Shown piece after piece: positions 50,262 to 59,235 of a stretch of DNA of 64,000 nt (position 1 is the stretch's first letter; each line of letters opens with the position of its first letter). A model generated the notes under the pieces. It had not been told where the DNA came from. It was given only the letters and a program-made list of their open reading frames with translations, and did no database searches. This DNA comes from Betaproteobacteria bacterium (GTDB taxonomy: Bacteria > Pseudomonadota > Gammaproteobacteria > Burkholderiales > SG8-39), in NCBI GenBank assembly GCA_022340285.1, contig JAJDOG010000097.1:37324-101323 (forward strand). The letters are read 5' to 3'. The translations under genes were made by a program, and so were the position numbers.

Positions 50262-51848
50262 CTATCCGTTCCACTCAGGGGGCGCGATGGGTGCCCAGGT
50301 CCGGGCGAGCTTGAGGTCGTCGACGATCGCGTTGGCCGCGTTGTAGCCCGGCCCGCCGTTCGCACCGCCGCCGTGGCACGACGACCCGCACAGGTACAGC
50401 GCATCGATCGGTGTCCGGTTCTTCGCAAGCAGCGGATGAGGCCGGTTGATGCCGAGCTGCGACGGGATATAGGCGCCGAGCCGGACAGCGCCACGCCGCA
50501 TCGCCGCGTTGCCACGCTCGATATCGATCGGCGTAAGGAGAAACGTGGCCAGGACGTTATCCGGCGTGAGGTTCGGCGCATAGCCGCGCCACACCTCGAG
50601 CAGACGCTCCGTCACCTCCGTTCTGCGGCGGTCCCACTCTTCCGGTCCCCCGGGTAGCGCGTACGGCGCGAACGGCCACCAGAACGCGGCGTGCCTGCCC
50701 TGCGGCGCATACGTGGGGTCGAAGAGCGAGTTGCACGCGCCGTTGCCCATCGGCCAATCGGGAAACTCGCTCGCCTTGCATTGCTCGAAGCAGCGCACGA
50801 CCTGATCGGTATTGTCGAACCCGAAGAAGACGTTGAACGCGCGGTTGATGTCCGGATCGAACCGGGCTGCGGCGTAGTCCGGCGGTCGGTTGAGCGCGAG
50901 ATGGATCGTGACGAGGCTGTGGTCGCCCCAGTGCCAGTTCCCGAGCTTCTCGCGCACGGGCGCGGGAAAGTGCTCCGCCCCGGCGAGCCGCATCGTGCCC
51001 GGCGCGTCGATGCCGCTCGCCACGAACCGCGCGGCGTCGATGCGCGACCCGTCCGCCAGCCGGACGCCGGTCGCGCGATTCGACTCCACGATGATCTCGC
51101 GCACCGGCGCACCTGTCTGGACCACGCCGCCGCCCGCCTCGATGACCCGTGCCAGAGCGTGCGAGAGCGAGGCCGAACCACCGACAGGGAGCGCGAGGTG
51201 CGTGATCGAGGCGAGGATCATCGGGAAGATGAGCCCGGTGCCGGGGACGTTCTCGCCGGTCGTCACGTGCATGAGCAGCTTGAACAGCGTGCGGATGCGC
51301 TGATCCTCGAAGTGGCGATCGACCGCCTGAAAAAGGTCCAGCGGCGCATGCGCGAGGAACTCGCGGCCTTCCGGACCGGTGAGGCGCGACTTGATCTCCT
51401 CCGGCGCGAGAGGCGGGTTGTAGAGGAGCGAAGTGAAGAACGACCGCATCTTCACTGCGTAGGTCTCGTTCAGATAGCGGAATGACTCGGCGTCGCGGCG
51501 CGAGAACCGGGCGATCGAGGCGCACGTCTTCTCGATATCCTTGTGGATCGTGAGCGCGGTGCCGTCGCGCATCGCCACGCCGTTCTGCACCGGCGGCTCG
51601 ATGTACGCAAAACCATGCCGATGCAGCTCGAGATCGCGCATCAGCGGGCTCCCGCTGAACGCGATGTAGAAATTCGAGTGCAGGTTGCAGCGGAAGCCCG
51701 GAAGCGTCGCATCCTCGGTCGAGCAGCCGCCGCCGATTCGCGGCGCGGCTTCGAGCACGCAGACCTTCAGACCCGCGCGCGACATGTACGCGCCGAGCGT
51801 CAGGCCATTGTGACCGGCCCCGACGATCACACCGTCGAATGTGGCCAT
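50262..51848 (-). CDS. CrtI/phytoene desaturase-like FAD-dependent oxidoreductase
   Basis: This 528-residue flavoprotein opens with an FAD Rossmann fold ([27 protein letters not shown], GxGxxG at about 10-15). It ends with the family's C-terminal FAD motif ([26 protein letters not shown]). It matches the broad phytoene-desaturase-like group often annotated as carotenoid ketolase or desaturase, which also contains retinol saturase-like enzymes of unknown substrate. The substrate region ([19 protein letters not shown]) does not point to a known carotenoid enzyme. The GGAGG site precedes the ATG. It is monocistronic. A lycopene cyclase-like gene lies 8 kb away, but no phytoene synthase is in the window. 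Confidence 0.85.
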   Translation of the reverse strand: MATFDGVIVGAGHNGLTLGAYMSRAGLKVCVLEAAPRIGGGCSTEDATLPGFRCNLHSNFYIAFSGSPLMRDLELHRHGFAYIEPPVQNGVAMRDGTALTIHKDIEKTCASIARFSRRDAESFRYLNETYAVKMRSFFTSLLYNPPLAPEEIKSRLTGPEGREFLAHAPLDLFQAVDRHFEDQRIRTLFKLLMHVTTGENVPGTGLIFPMILASITHLALPVGGSASLSHALARVIEAGGGVVQTGAPVREIIVESNRATGVRLADGSRIDAARFVASGIDAPGTMRLAGAEHFPAPVREKLGNWHWGDHSLVTIHLALNRPPDYAAARFDPDINRAFNVFFGFDNTDQVVRCFEQCKASEFPDWPMGNGACNSLFDPTYAPQGRHAAFWWPFAPYALPGGPEEWDRRRTEVTERLLEVWRGYAPNLTPDNVLATFLLTPIDIERGNAAMRRGAVRLGAYIPSQLGINRPHPLLAKNRTPIDALYLCGSSCHGGGANGGPGYNAANAIVDDLKLARTWAPIAPPEWNG

Positions 51849-52027
51849 GTTCCTCCGGGTGAAACGAGTTTCCGCAGCGCAAGCCAGCCGGAAGGCTAGC
51901 GGCCGCGCGTCGGCATTGCAAGGGAGCCGGGACTCACGTCTCCCTCGCCGATGGCTTGTACGCCATCGCCTGGCCGGGCATTGCAGCCAGCCTGTGGCTT
52001 CTCGCCTACCGTCGCCTGCGTAGTCGA

Positions 52028-52645
52028 CTAGGCCGGTACGAGCATCTGGCGCGGCGCGGAAATCTCGCGCTCGACGCGTCTCGATCCGGTGATCTCAGGC
52101 AACTGGATTCCCAGAGAGCTGACGGCGAACGCTGCCTCGGTGCGATTCGATACACCAAGCGCGCGGAAGATCGCCGCCGTGTGAACTTTCACGGTCCCCT
52201 GTGCGAGGCCGAGCTCACGGGAGATCACCTTGTTGGGCTTGCCTTGCACGAGCAGCGCAAGGACTTCCAGCTGGCGCTTGGTCAGCTCAACCTCGGTCGC
52301 GTCGCGAGCCGCCGCGGCGCGCGGCGTCGGCCCCTCGGCCTCCTGAGACTCGTGAAACTCAACTGCGAGCTGGGTCCGCAGCACGTCAGGCAGGGCGTAC
52401 ACATCGCCGCCAAGCGCGCGGTTGAGCGCACCGACCAGGACCAGCGCCGTATCCGGGTGCGCTGCGAGCCGGGCAAGCACGCCCTGCAGACTGTCGGCAT
52501 GAAAGATCTCCACCCGCGGAGCGAGCCCCTCGAGCGCGCTGGCGAGGCCGTCGCGCGTGCGCGGATGCGCGTCGGCAATCAGGATCTTCAGTACCTCGCG
52601 GTCCCGATGCGCGTTTCGTTGGCTAACAACGGCTGGTTTCGTCAT
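52028..52645 (-). CDS. LuxR/NarL-type regulator with degenerate receiver domain
   Basis: The 205-residue protein has a complete C-terminal LuxR helix-turn-helix (about 119-175: TEVELTKRQLEVLALLVQGKPNKVISRELGLAQGTVKVHTAAIFRALGV). Its N-terminal receiver (from VLKILIADAHPRTRDGLASAL, about 18) is shortened and altered. The first acidic pair reads AD rather than DD. At the end of strand 3, where NarL-type proteins have the phosphoacceptor Asp, the sequence is LVLVGALN, with Gly at 72. Phosphorylation is therefore not expected. The ATG at 52645 has GGGGA six bases upstream. No histidine kinase is nearby. It probably regulates constitutively or by ligand or partner. Confidence 0.82.
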   Translation of the reverse strand: MTKPAVVSQRNAHRDREVLKILIADAHPRTRDGLASALEGLAPRVEIFHADSLQGVLARLAAHPDTALVLVGALNRALGGDVYALPDVLRTQLAVEFHESQEAEGPTPRAAAARDATEVELTKRQLEVLALLVQGKPNKVISRELGLAQGTVKVHTAAIFRALGVSNRTEAAFAVSSLGIQLPEITGSRRVEREISAPRQMLVPA

Positions 52646-52891
52646 GGTCATTCCCCAAGAATTGTCCGTATCCGCCGCGCTGGTCCCGGGCCGCTTCCTG
52701 ATCGCGGCCCAATCACGGCGATCAACATGAGTCAGAGGGTAGTTACGCAGCCGCGCGAGATCAGCCAACAAGTACCCGTGCAGGTGTGACGTATTCACAA
52801 GTCACTGGCCTGAGAACAGCGACGAGCAAGGAGTTGTACCTCCGCAACACCTTCCGGGTTAAACTTCCCGGCAAGCTTGATCGGAGGCGGC
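52646..52891. other. Intergenic region between the LuxR-type regulator and CBS protein genes
   Basis: The two genes diverge across 246 bases. AT-richer patches occur around 52730-52745 and 52785-52810. No hexamer pair, palindrome or gene is convincing; a longer reading of the regulator into this region has no homology. Confidence 0.4.
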
Positions 52892-53320
52892 ATGAAGACC
52901 ATCAGACAGCTATTGCAAAGCAAGTCAGGGGGATTGTGTACGATCGGCCCCGGCGCGAGTGTTCTTGACGCGCTCAAGCTCATGGCGGAGAAGAACATCG
53001 GTGCGCTGCTCGTCGTCGAGAACGACAAGCTGGTCGGCATCATCTCCGAGCGCGACTACGCGCGCAAAGTCGTTCTGCGCGGCAAGTCATCGCAAGACAC
53101 GCCGGTCAGGGAAATCATGACCGAACGGGCCGTCTGCGTGCAACCCGACAACACCGTCGAGGAATGCATGGCGCTGATGACCGACAAGCACGTCCGCCAT
53201 CTGCCGGTGATCGAAAACGAAAAGGTGATCGGCGTGCTGTCGATCGGCGACCTGGTCAAGGAAACGATCTCCGAGCAGCAGTTCGTGATCCAGCAGCTCG
53301 AGTCTTACATTCACAGTTAA
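52892..53320 (+). CDS. CBS domain pair protein
   Basis: This 142-residue protein consists of two CBS motifs forming one Bateman module (about 10-60: GLCTIGPGASVLDALKLMAEKNIGALLVV...GIISERDYARKV; about 72-128: VREIMTERAVCVQPDNTVEECMALMTDKHVRHLPVI...GVLSIGDLVK). Such stand-alone modules bind adenine nucleotides and modulate partner proteins. No partner is evident from the neighbours. GGAGG precedes the ATG at 52892. Length and sequence match a widespread proteobacterial single-Bateman family. Confidence 0.93.
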   Translation: MKTIRQLLQSKSGGLCTIGPGASVLDALKLMAEKNIGALLVVENDKLVGIISERDYARKVVLRGKSSQDTPVREIMTERAVCVQPDNTVEECMALMTDKHVRHLPVIENEKVIGVLSIGDLVKETISEQQFVIQQLESYIHS

Positions 53321-53353
53321 ATCAGGCCGCTGTCCCGATCAGCGCGCCGACCC

Positions 53354-53839
53354 TCACGCCCCTGTCGCACCCGCGAATGCCGCCCGCAGCACGGCGGTGT
53401 CGATCTTCACCATCTTCATCATTGCGTCCGACGCCCGCTTGGCCTTGGCGCGATCCGGCGCGGCCATCATCTCGCCGAGAATGGTCGGGACGATCTGCCA
53501 CGAGAGACCGAAGCGATCCTTCAGCCAGCCGCACTGCTCGGCCGAGCCGCCCTCGAGAAGGGCGTTCCAGTAGCGATCGAGCTCGGCCTGATCGTCACAG
53601 TTCACGACGAACGACACCGCGTGGTTGAACGGGTCGAGCGGCCCGGCGCTCATGGCGATGAATGGCTGACCGAAGAGAACGAACTCGACGATCTTCACCG
53701 ATCCGGGCGGTCCGCTCGGCGATTCGCTCGGCAGCGCCGTGACACGGGTGACACGCGAGTCCGGAAAGATCGAGGCGTAGAACGTCGCGGCTTCCTCGGC
53801 CTCTTTGGAATACCAGAGAAAAGGCGTGATCTTCTGCAT
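53354..53839 (-). CDS. PhnB-like VOC protein (3-demethylubiquinone-9 3-methyltransferase-like family)
   Basis: This 161-residue protein begins MQKITPFLWYSKEAEEAATFYASIFPDSRV and contains FVLFGQPFIAMSAGP, FNHAVSFVVNCDDQAELDRYWNAL, and CGWLKDRFGLSWQIVP. That is the PF06983-type pattern of the vicinal oxygen chelate fold, named after an early misassignment to ubiquinone methylation. The fold's metal-binding residues appear partly replaced, and no enzyme activity is established for the group. AGGAGAAGCC precedes the ATG at 53839. Monocistronic and convergent with the CBS gene. Confidence 0.88.
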   Translation of the reverse strand: MQKITPFLWYSKEAEEAATFYASIFPDSRVTRVTALPSESPSGPPGSVKIVEFVLFGQPFIAMSAGPLDPFNHAVSFVVNCDDQAELDRYWNALLEGGSAEQCGWLKDRFGLSWQIVPTILGEMMAAPDRAKAKRASDAMMKMVKIDTAVLRAAFAGATGA

Positions 53840-53989
53840 GGCTTCTCCTGTTAGCGATGATGACGGAACGCGGCAGCCGGTCGGCGACACGGATAGACAT
53901 GCTTCGATGCCCGCGCGACCGTGCTTTCCGGCCACTAGTCGATCGGCGGGCCGCCGAATCGACATCGGTCCGGCGAACTTTCAGGCCAA

Positions 53990-54874
53990 CTAACCAGGCT
54001 TGCGCCCGAATGAAAGCCGCGACAACGATGCGGGCGCGAACGTTTCGACCTCCTCGAACCCGCATCCGCGCAGCCGCTCTTCGGCCTCGGACTGCGTCCA
54101 CGGATGACCGCCGCAGCGCACGATCTTCAGCGCCGTCAGCGCCTCGCCGAGTGCATCGGGCGGCGGCGGGAAGAGCCCGAACACGACCCAGCCCCCGGGC
54201 ACCAGTGCCTTGAAGGCATTCGCCATCGCCACTTCGGCAACCTCGCGCGGCAGGAAAGGGGCGGGACAGAAGACGACGGTGAATGCCTCGCGGTCCTCGA
54301 GGTCAACGACGCTTTGCCTTCGCAAGGCGACACGGTCCTGCAGGTCGCTAGCAGCGACGTTGCTGGCCGCCAGCGCAAGAGACGGCTCCCAGATGTCGAT
54401 ACCCACGACCTTCATCATGGGCCAAGTCCGCGCGGCCTCGATCGCCAGCCAGCCGACGCCGGTGCCGATGTCGAGAAATGCGCCATTGCGCTCGATTGCT
54501 TTCTTGAGACCCGGGCGCATTGCCGCGAAGGCGTTGATCTGGTGCACCACCCGCCGCGACCTCTTTCCGATGGTCTGAAGCACCGCTGGATCTTCGTGCA
54601 GCCAGCCCGGTGCGCGCGCCGGATCGTCGAGGAGGTCGATGGCTTCGTGAAATGCGACGCGAATGACAGCGAGAGCGATCGCTTCCTGATCGGCAGTGAT
54701 GTCGTTCAAGAGATCCGGGTCGATACCGCGCACTATCTCCTGCAGAAGTTGCCGTGTCTGCGGATGCGCTGAAGCGCCATCACGCCGCAGTCGAAGTTCC
54801 GCACCCAGCGCCGCCAGCGCTTCCATGGACGCAGTCAGGCGCTGCGTCACACCCATCAGCGATTCGAAACTCAT
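53990..54874 (-). CDS. Class I SAM-dependent methyltransferase
   Basis: This 294-residue protein has a helical N-terminal region (about 1-120) and a SAM-binding Rossmann domain. The motif FLDIGTGVGWLAIEAARTWP, then VVGIDIWEPSLALAASNV (acidic ribose binder) and VVFCPAPFLP (motif IV position) are visible. The arrangement resembles methyltransferases of the small-molecule class, as in ubiquinone- or polyketide-like methylation, but no substrate can be named. The ATG at 54874 follows GAGGAAGAG. It is divergent from the FAD-dependent monooxygenase with 68 bp between, so a shared regulatory region is likely. Confidence 0.82.
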   Translation of the reverse strand: MSFESLMGVTQRLTASMEALAALGAELRLRRDGASAHPQTRQLLQEIVRGIDPDLLNDITADQEAIALAVIRVAFHEAIDLLDDPARAPGWLHEDPAVLQTIGKRSRRVVHQINAFAAMRPGLKKAIERNGAFLDIGTGVGWLAIEAARTWPMMKVVGIDIWEPSLALAASNVAASDLQDRVALRRQSVVDLEDREAFTVVFCPAPFLPREVAEVAMANAFKALVPGGWVVFGLFPPPPDALGEALTALKIVRCGGHPWTQSEAEERLRGCGFEEVETFAPASLSRLSFGRKPG

Positions 54875-54942
54875 GATGCTCTCTTCCTCGAAAGCGCTCA
54901 CTCGACGGGCTGGCTTAGTGATAAATTGAGCGCGGGAACAGA

Positions 54943-56133
54943 ATGATGGCAAAGCTTCGACCCCATGTCATGATCGTCGGCGGCGGCATCGGCGGTCTGT
55001 TCGCCGGCAATGCGCTGATCGCGCACGGCCTCAAGGTATCGGTGTACGAGCAGGCCCCCGCATTGGGTGAGGTGGGCGCCGGCGTCTACATCACGCCCAA
55101 CAGCGTGCGCCACCTGGAGCGAGTCGGCCTCGGCCCAGCGGTCGAGAAATGGGGCGCCCGCGTCGGCCCGAAGTCGCATTACTTCCGCCACGACGGCACG
55201 CCGATCGCTCCGGTCCAGGTCACCGACTTGTACGGCTGGAACGCGACCTTCGGTATGCACCGCGCCGACCTCGTCGATTTCCTCGCCGCAGCCCTCCCAC
55301 CCGGCGTGGTCCACTGTGACCATCGCGGCATCGCCTTCGAGCAGGTAGCCGACGTCGCCCGCGTAAAATTTGCCAACGGCGCCACCGCCGAAGCCGACGT
55401 CGTCGTCGCCGCCGACGGTATCCACTCCGAGCTTCGGCCCTACGTCTTTCCGCCGTCGAAGCCCGTCTTCCACGGCAATATCAGCTACCGGGGGCTCGTG
55501 TCGCGCGAGCGACTGCCGGACTGGCCCATGGACCGCTGGCAGATGTGGGCCGGCCCGGCCAAGCACTTCCTGGTCTTTCCCGTGCGCCACGGCGAGATGG
55601 TCAACTATGTCGGCTTCGTGCCGGCGGACCAGGAGATGAAGGAATCGTGGTCGGCGCCCGGCGACCCCGACGTGCTGCGCCGCGAGTTCGAAGGCTGGGA
55701 CCCGCGCATCGGATCGGTGTTGGAACAGGTCGACAAGACCTTCCGCTGGGCGCTCTACGACCGCGAACCGCTGCCGACCTGGACCAAGGGGCGGCTCACG
55801 CTGCTCGGCGACGCCGCGCACCCGATGCTGCCGCATCTCGGCCAGGGCGCGAACCAGTCGATCGAGGACGGCATGGCGCTGGCGACGATCCTCGCGCAGG
55901 TGGACAACGCGGCCGTCCCGGCGGCGTTACTCGCGTATGAACGGCTTCGCCGCGAAAGAGTGGCGCAGGTCCAGCTCGGCGCGCGACAGAACGGCCTGCG
56001 GGTCGATTCCGCGTACGCCGATCTTGCGGTCCGCGACGCCGAGCTCGCGGCGCACGCCGACTTCCGCAAACACCTCTATGCCTACGACGTCGTGCCGGAT
56101 GCGAAGGCAGCGGCGATGGGATTGACGCTATGA
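54943..56133 (+). CDS. FAD-dependent aromatic monooxygenase, salicylate hydroxylase-like
   Basis: This 396-residue class A flavoprotein monooxygenase has the ADP-binding motif VGGGIGGLFAGNAL (about 12-25), the DG-type motif ADVVVAADGIHSELRPYV and the second FAD motif LLGDAAHPMLPHLGQGANQSIEDG. It resembles salicylate 1-hydroxylase, 3-hydroxybenzoate 6-hydroxylase and related single-component enzymes that use NAD(P)H to hydroxylate phenolic acids. Two ATGs (54943 and 54946) open the gene. It overlaps the aminotransferase stop by 6 bp tail to tail. Substrate not assignable; no ring-cleavage gene is adjacent. Confidence 0.88.
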   Translation: MMAKLRPHVMIVGGGIGGLFAGNALIAHGLKVSVYEQAPALGEVGAGVYITPNSVRHLERVGLGPAVEKWGARVGPKSHYFRHDGTPIAPVQVTDLYGWNATFGMHRADLVDFLAAALPPGVVHCDHRGIAFEQVADVARVKFANGATAEADVVVAADGIHSELRPYVFPPSKPVFHGNISYRGLVSRERLPDWPMDRWQMWAGPAKHFLVFPVRHGEMVNYVGFVPADQEMKESWSAPGDPDVLRREFEGWDPRIGSVLEQVDKTFRWALYDREPLPTWTKGRLTLLGDAAHPMLPHLGQGANQSIEDGMALATILAQVDNAAVPAALLAYERLRRERVAQVQLGARQNGLRVDSAYADLAVRDAELAAHADFRKHLYAYDVVPDAKAAAMGLTL

Positions 56134-57300
56134 AACCTGCGCGAAGACCGGCAGGGCGCGCGCGACCATTTTGTCGGACGCGGTGAGGCTGATCCGGAAG
56201 TAGTCCTTGGCGTTCATGACACTGCCCGGCAGGACGAAGACGCCGCGATCGGCTAGCGCATTCCACTGTCGCACCGGGTCTTCGCTCGACCATTTGACCC
56301 ACAGGTAGAAAGTCCCCTCCGGCGGCAGCACGGCGTAGCCGGCCTTCGTCAGCGCCTCGCCCAGCGCGTCGCGGCGGCGGGCAAGCGATTGAACGTCGAT
56401 CGAGAGCCGGTCGAGTTGCGGAACGGCGTTCTGCATGACCGCGTTGGGATAGCACCAACCCAGCGCCATCTGGGTGGCGAACATCGCGTCGCGCAGCGCC
56501 TGCCGATCGTCGGCAGGCATCAACGGCGAGATTGCCAGATAGCCCAAGCGCTGGCCCGGCGCGAGGAGGACCTTGCCGTAGCTGTAGGAGATGAGTGTCC
56601 AGGGGTAGAGCGCCGCTGGACTGACGAAGCCGCGCCCGTCGAAGCGGAGGCGCCGATAGGGTTCGTCCGACAGAAGAAAGATGCGGTGGCCTATCCGTTC
56701 CGAGGCGCGCTCGAGCAGGTTGACGAGTGCACTCAGAACCTCGCGCCCGTAGATCCGGCCGGTGGGATTGTGAGGCGTGTTGACGATCACCAGCCGCGTA
56801 CGTGGTCCGATCGCTGCGTCGATCGCGTCGAGGTCGAGATCGAAGCGCGGCTTCTTGAGCGGAACCTTGCGGGGCACCGCATCGGCGGCGAGCAGCATCG
56901 GCTCGTAGCAGAACCAGGCGGGCTCGGAAAAGATCGCCTCGTCACCGGCATCGAGCACGAGCCGGAAGGCGACCGAGATCGCCGCGAAGGCGCCGGCGGT
57001 GAGCGCGATGTCCAGTGGGTCGAACCGAAGATCGAGCTCCCTACTGACCTCTCCGGCGAGAAAAGCCTGCGGTGCTTCCTCGCTCGTCTTGTACGCGAAC
57101 CAGTCCTTGTTCCGCGGCAACGCGCCCTCGCGGATCGCCGTGACGATTCCTTCGAGAGGCATCTCGTGCGGATTGCCGAACGTGAAGTCCGCGATGTCCG
57201 GATCGGCGCGCCGCTCGCCGTAGCGCGAGTTGAAATAGAACTGCGTTACGGCGTCGAAGGCACGGCCTGCCCCGGCGGCGCGGCGCGAGACGACGGTCAC
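56128..57300 (-). CDS. PLP-dependent aminotransferase, class I/II
   Basis: This 390-residue fold type I aminotransferase has NTPHNPTGRIYG (NPTG at about 178-181), SDEPYRRL (Asp 212 and Tyr 215, for the pyridoxal ring) and the Schiff-base Lys at about 243 in SYSYGKVLLAPGQRLGYLA. The C-terminal Arg that binds the carboxylate is expected in FRISLTAS. The GTG at 57300 starts the gene, 13 bp after a cysteine synthase-like gene, so the two form an operon. An aspartate, aromatic or sulfur amino acid substrate is possible; the operon partner hints at sulfur or O-acetylserine-related metabolism. Confidence 0.9.
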   Translation of the reverse strand: MTVVSRRAAGAGRAFDAVTQFYFNSRYGERRADPDIADFTFGNPHEMPLEGIVTAIREGALPRNKDWFAYKTSEEAPQAFLAGEVSRELDLRFDPLDIALTAGAFAAISVAFRLVLDAGDEAIFSEPAWFCYEPMLLAADAVPRKVPLKKPRFDLDLDAIDAAIGPRTRLVIVNTPHNPTGRIYGREVLSALVNLLERASERIGHRIFLLSDEPYRRLRFDGRGFVSPAALYPWTLISYSYGKVLLAPGQRLGYLAISPLMPADDRQALRDAMFATQMALGWCYPNAVMQNAVPQLDRLSIDVQSLARRRDALGEALTKAGYAVLPPEGTFYLWVKWSSEDPVRQWNALADRGVFVLPGSVMNAKDYFRISLTASDKMVARALPVFAQVS

Positions 57301-57313
57301 GAACCGCCCCGAC

Positions 57314-58363
57314 TCAGCTCTTGAGCTGGTTGCTGGGCGTCGAGCGCGAGATCGCCATCTCCTCCTCGTTCATGTCCGCCGCGACGTCGGCGAAAAGCGG
57401 TGTGCTGAGGTAGCGCTCCCCGGTGTCCGGCAGCATGCAGAGGATGTTCGCGCCCTTCTGCGCCTCGGCGGCGATCTTGAGCCCTCCGGCGAAGGTTCCG
57501 CCGGAGGTGATGCCGACGAAGATACCTTCCTTCGCGGCGAGGTCCTTGCTGCACTGGATGGCCTCCGCGTTCGAGATCGTCAGGATGCGGTCGATGACCT
57601 TCATGTCGACCGCGTCGCCGGTCAGCTTCGGGATGAAGTCCGGCGTCCACCCCTGCATCGGATGCGGCTTGAAAGCCGGGTGCGGCGCGGCGGGCGTGCC
57701 GTCGGGCTTGCGCTTCTGCTCGATTCCGCTGCCGATCAGCGGAGCGTCCGCCGGCTCGCAGACGATGATCTTGGTCTCGGGCCGCTCCTTTTCGAGCACC
57801 CGCGCCACGCCCTTCAGGGTCCCGCCGGTGCCGTAGCCGGTCACCCAGTAGTCGAGCCGGTCGCCGGCGAAGTCGTCGAGAATCTCGCGTGCGGTGGTGC
57901 GCGAGTGATAGTCGGGATTGGCCTCGTTCTCGAACTGGCGGGTCATGAACCAGCCGTGCTTCTCGGCCAGCTCTTCCATCTTCGTGATCATGCCGACGGC
58001 CCGATCCGCGGCAGGGGTGATCACCACCTTGGCGCCCAGGAACCGCATCAGCTTGCGGCGCTCGACGCTGAACGGCTCGGCCTGAATGAGCACCAGCGGA
58101 TAGCCCTTCGCGGCGCACACCATCGCGAGGCCGATGCCGGTGTTTCCACTCGTCGCCTCGATGACGGTCTGGCCCGGCTTCAGCGCCCCGGATTTCTCGC
58201 CCGCCTCGATGACGGCGATGGCGAGGCGATCCTTCACCGAGCCGAGTGGATTGAAGGCTTCGCATTTGACAAACAGGTTCACACCGGGGGGCGCCAGCCT
58301 GTTGATGCGGATCACCGGCGTCCTGCCGATCGTTTCCAGGATGTTCGAATACCGACTTGCCAT
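57314..58363 (-). CDS. Cysteine synthase (O-acetylserine sulfhydrylase) family PLP enzyme
   Basis: This 349-residue fold type II enzyme makes cysteine from O-acetylserine and sulfide in the standard family reaction. It has the PLP Lys at about 44 (NPLGSVKDRLA), the substrate loop TSGNTGIGLA (71-80), and the phosphate loop in VTGYGTGGTLKG. It is longer than CysK (about 320), with an added C-terminal extension (FADVAADMNEEEMAISRSTPSNQLKS). GGGGGAGCC precedes the ATG at 58363. The aminotransferase gene follows after 13 bp. A variant beta-substitution reaction cannot be excluded, because several subgroups share this fold. Confidence 0.9.
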   Translation of the reverse strand: MASRYSNILETIGRTPVIRINRLAPPGVNLFVKCEAFNPLGSVKDRLAIAVIEAGEKSGALKPGQTVIEATSGNTGIGLAMVCAAKGYPLVLIQAEPFSVERRKLMRFLGAKVVITPAADRAVGMITKMEELAEKHGWFMTRQFENEANPDYHSRTTAREILDDFAGDRLDYWVTGYGTGGTLKGVARVLEKERPETKIIVCEPADAPLIGSGIEQKRKPDGTPAAPHPAFKPHPMQGWTPDFIPKLTGDAVDMKVIDRILTISNAEAIQCSKDLAAKEGIFVGITSGGTFAGGLKIAAEAQKGANILCMLPDTGERYLSTPLFADVAADMNEEEMAISRSTPSNQLKS

Positions 58364-58570
58364 GGCTCCCCCCGACCAATGAAAGTGAATAGGAAGTTCG
58401 ATAGTGCGTCGCGAAGTATTCAGCGCTTGGCGACCAGAGTCAATCCGGGTGCCCATTGCCGTCGTTGAAGCGTAGACTCCCCTGCGGGCTCATGCAGGGA
58501 GTGGTAACGAGCCCAATCGAATCGCCGCTTTGCTTCGACTTACTTTGTCTACTTATGAATGGAGGCCGAC

Positions 58571-58840
58571 ATGGTTCGGATGTTCGTAAGGCACATCGTG
58601 CGAGATTACAGATTGTGGAGAAAGGCCTATAACTCCTTCGACAAAGAGCGCAAGTCCATGGGCGTAAAGCGTCATACGGTCTATCGGTCGGCGGTCAAGC
58701 CCAATGACGTTACCGTGTCGCATGACTTCCCGAATCTCAGATTGGCAAAGGCCTTTGCGAAATCACGTCGCCTGAGACAAGCGATGAAAGGTGCCGGGGT
58801 GAAAAGCGTCCCGACCATCTGGTTCGTCAAGGAAGCCTAG
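58571..58840 (+). CDS. Small antibiotic biosynthesis monooxygenase-like (dimeric alpha-beta barrel) protein
   Basis: This 89-residue protein starts MVRMFVRHIVRDYRLWRKAYNSFDKERKSMG, with strand-helix order and the family's later VSHDFPNLRLAKAFAKSRRLRQAMKGAGVKSVPTIWFV. That pattern resembles the cyclase/ABM-like ferredoxin-fold group. No catalytic residues are established for the subgroup. GGAGG 5 bases before the ATG at 58571 decides the start over an ATG at 58559. It is a lone gene on the plus strand, and its codons contain more AT than neighbouring genes, perhaps reflecting transfer. Confidence 0.65.
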   Translation: MVRMFVRHIVRDYRLWRKAYNSFDKERKSMGVKRHTVYRSAVKPNDVTVSHDFPNLRLAKAFAKSRRLRQAMKGAGVKSVPTIWFVKEA

Positions 58841-58893
58841 CGCATCGATTTCCGTGCGCTAACCTGTCGGGCGAAGCGCCGCACGACGCGGCG

Positions 58894-59184
58894 TCAGCCC
58901 GCCTGCCGCTTCAATTCGACTTCTGCGAAGGTGTAGAGAGCCTTCCCGACATTAACTACATCGTGCTCGACGCCTGCTTTGCGGAAATAGGCTTTGCCGG
59001 CGTGCAAATCCATGACGACCTCGCCCGCCGGCCCGGTGGCCTTGATCGTTCCTGAGGTCAGGGGAACCACGGCGTAATCGTAGTTGTGGCGGTGATAGCC
59101 TGTCGCGCCGCCGGGTTCGAGCCGCCATTCCGTGATGCGAACGTCGTCGTTCTCCTCGTGGATCAGAGATTCTGCGTTGCTCAT
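58894..59184 (-). CDS. Small cupin-domain protein
   Basis: This 96-residue single cupin barrel contains the first cupin motif G-x-H-x-H in GGATGYHRHNYDYAVVPLTSG (His about 31 and 33) and the second in RKAGVEHDVVNVG (His about 75). A metal site of two or three His is plausible. Such cupins are stand-alone small isomerase or dioxygenase-like proteins with unknown substrate. GAACAGGAGACC precedes the ATG at 59184. A strong intrinsic terminator lies 25 bp upstream of the start on the same strand, leaving almost no room for another promoter. See the separate entry and finding. Confidence 0.85.
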   Translation of the reverse strand: MSNAESLIHEENDDVRITEWRLEPGGATGYHRHNYDYAVVPLTSGTIKATGPAGEVVMDLHAGKAYFRKAGVEHDVVNVGKALYTFAEVELKRQAG

Positions 59185-59208
59185 GATGGTCTCCTGTTCA
59201 AGAAATTG

Positions 59209-59235
59209 AAAAACCCCGCCGATTTCTCGACGGGG
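59209..59235 (-). terminator. Strong intrinsic terminator ahead of the cupin gene
   Basis: On the minus strand CCCCGTCGA (59235-59227), a GAAA tetraloop (59226-59223) and TCGGCGGGG (59222-59214) form a 9-bp stem with one G-U pair. TTTTT (59213-59209) follows directly. This is a textbook Rho-independent terminator, and it lies just upstream of the cupin ribosome site. It must stop a transcript made from further right, as an attenuator of the cupin gene or as the end of a small RNA. Confidence 0.85.

Noticed and set aside
53354..53839. True ubiquinone methyltransferase
   Set aside because: The sequence has the vicinal oxygen chelate pattern and no SAM-binding motif; the family name is a historical misassignment.
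58841..58893. Possible bidirectional terminator between the ABM-like and cupin genes
   Set aside because: GC-rich bases around 58870-58893 can pair weakly, but no clean stem with a T tract is present.
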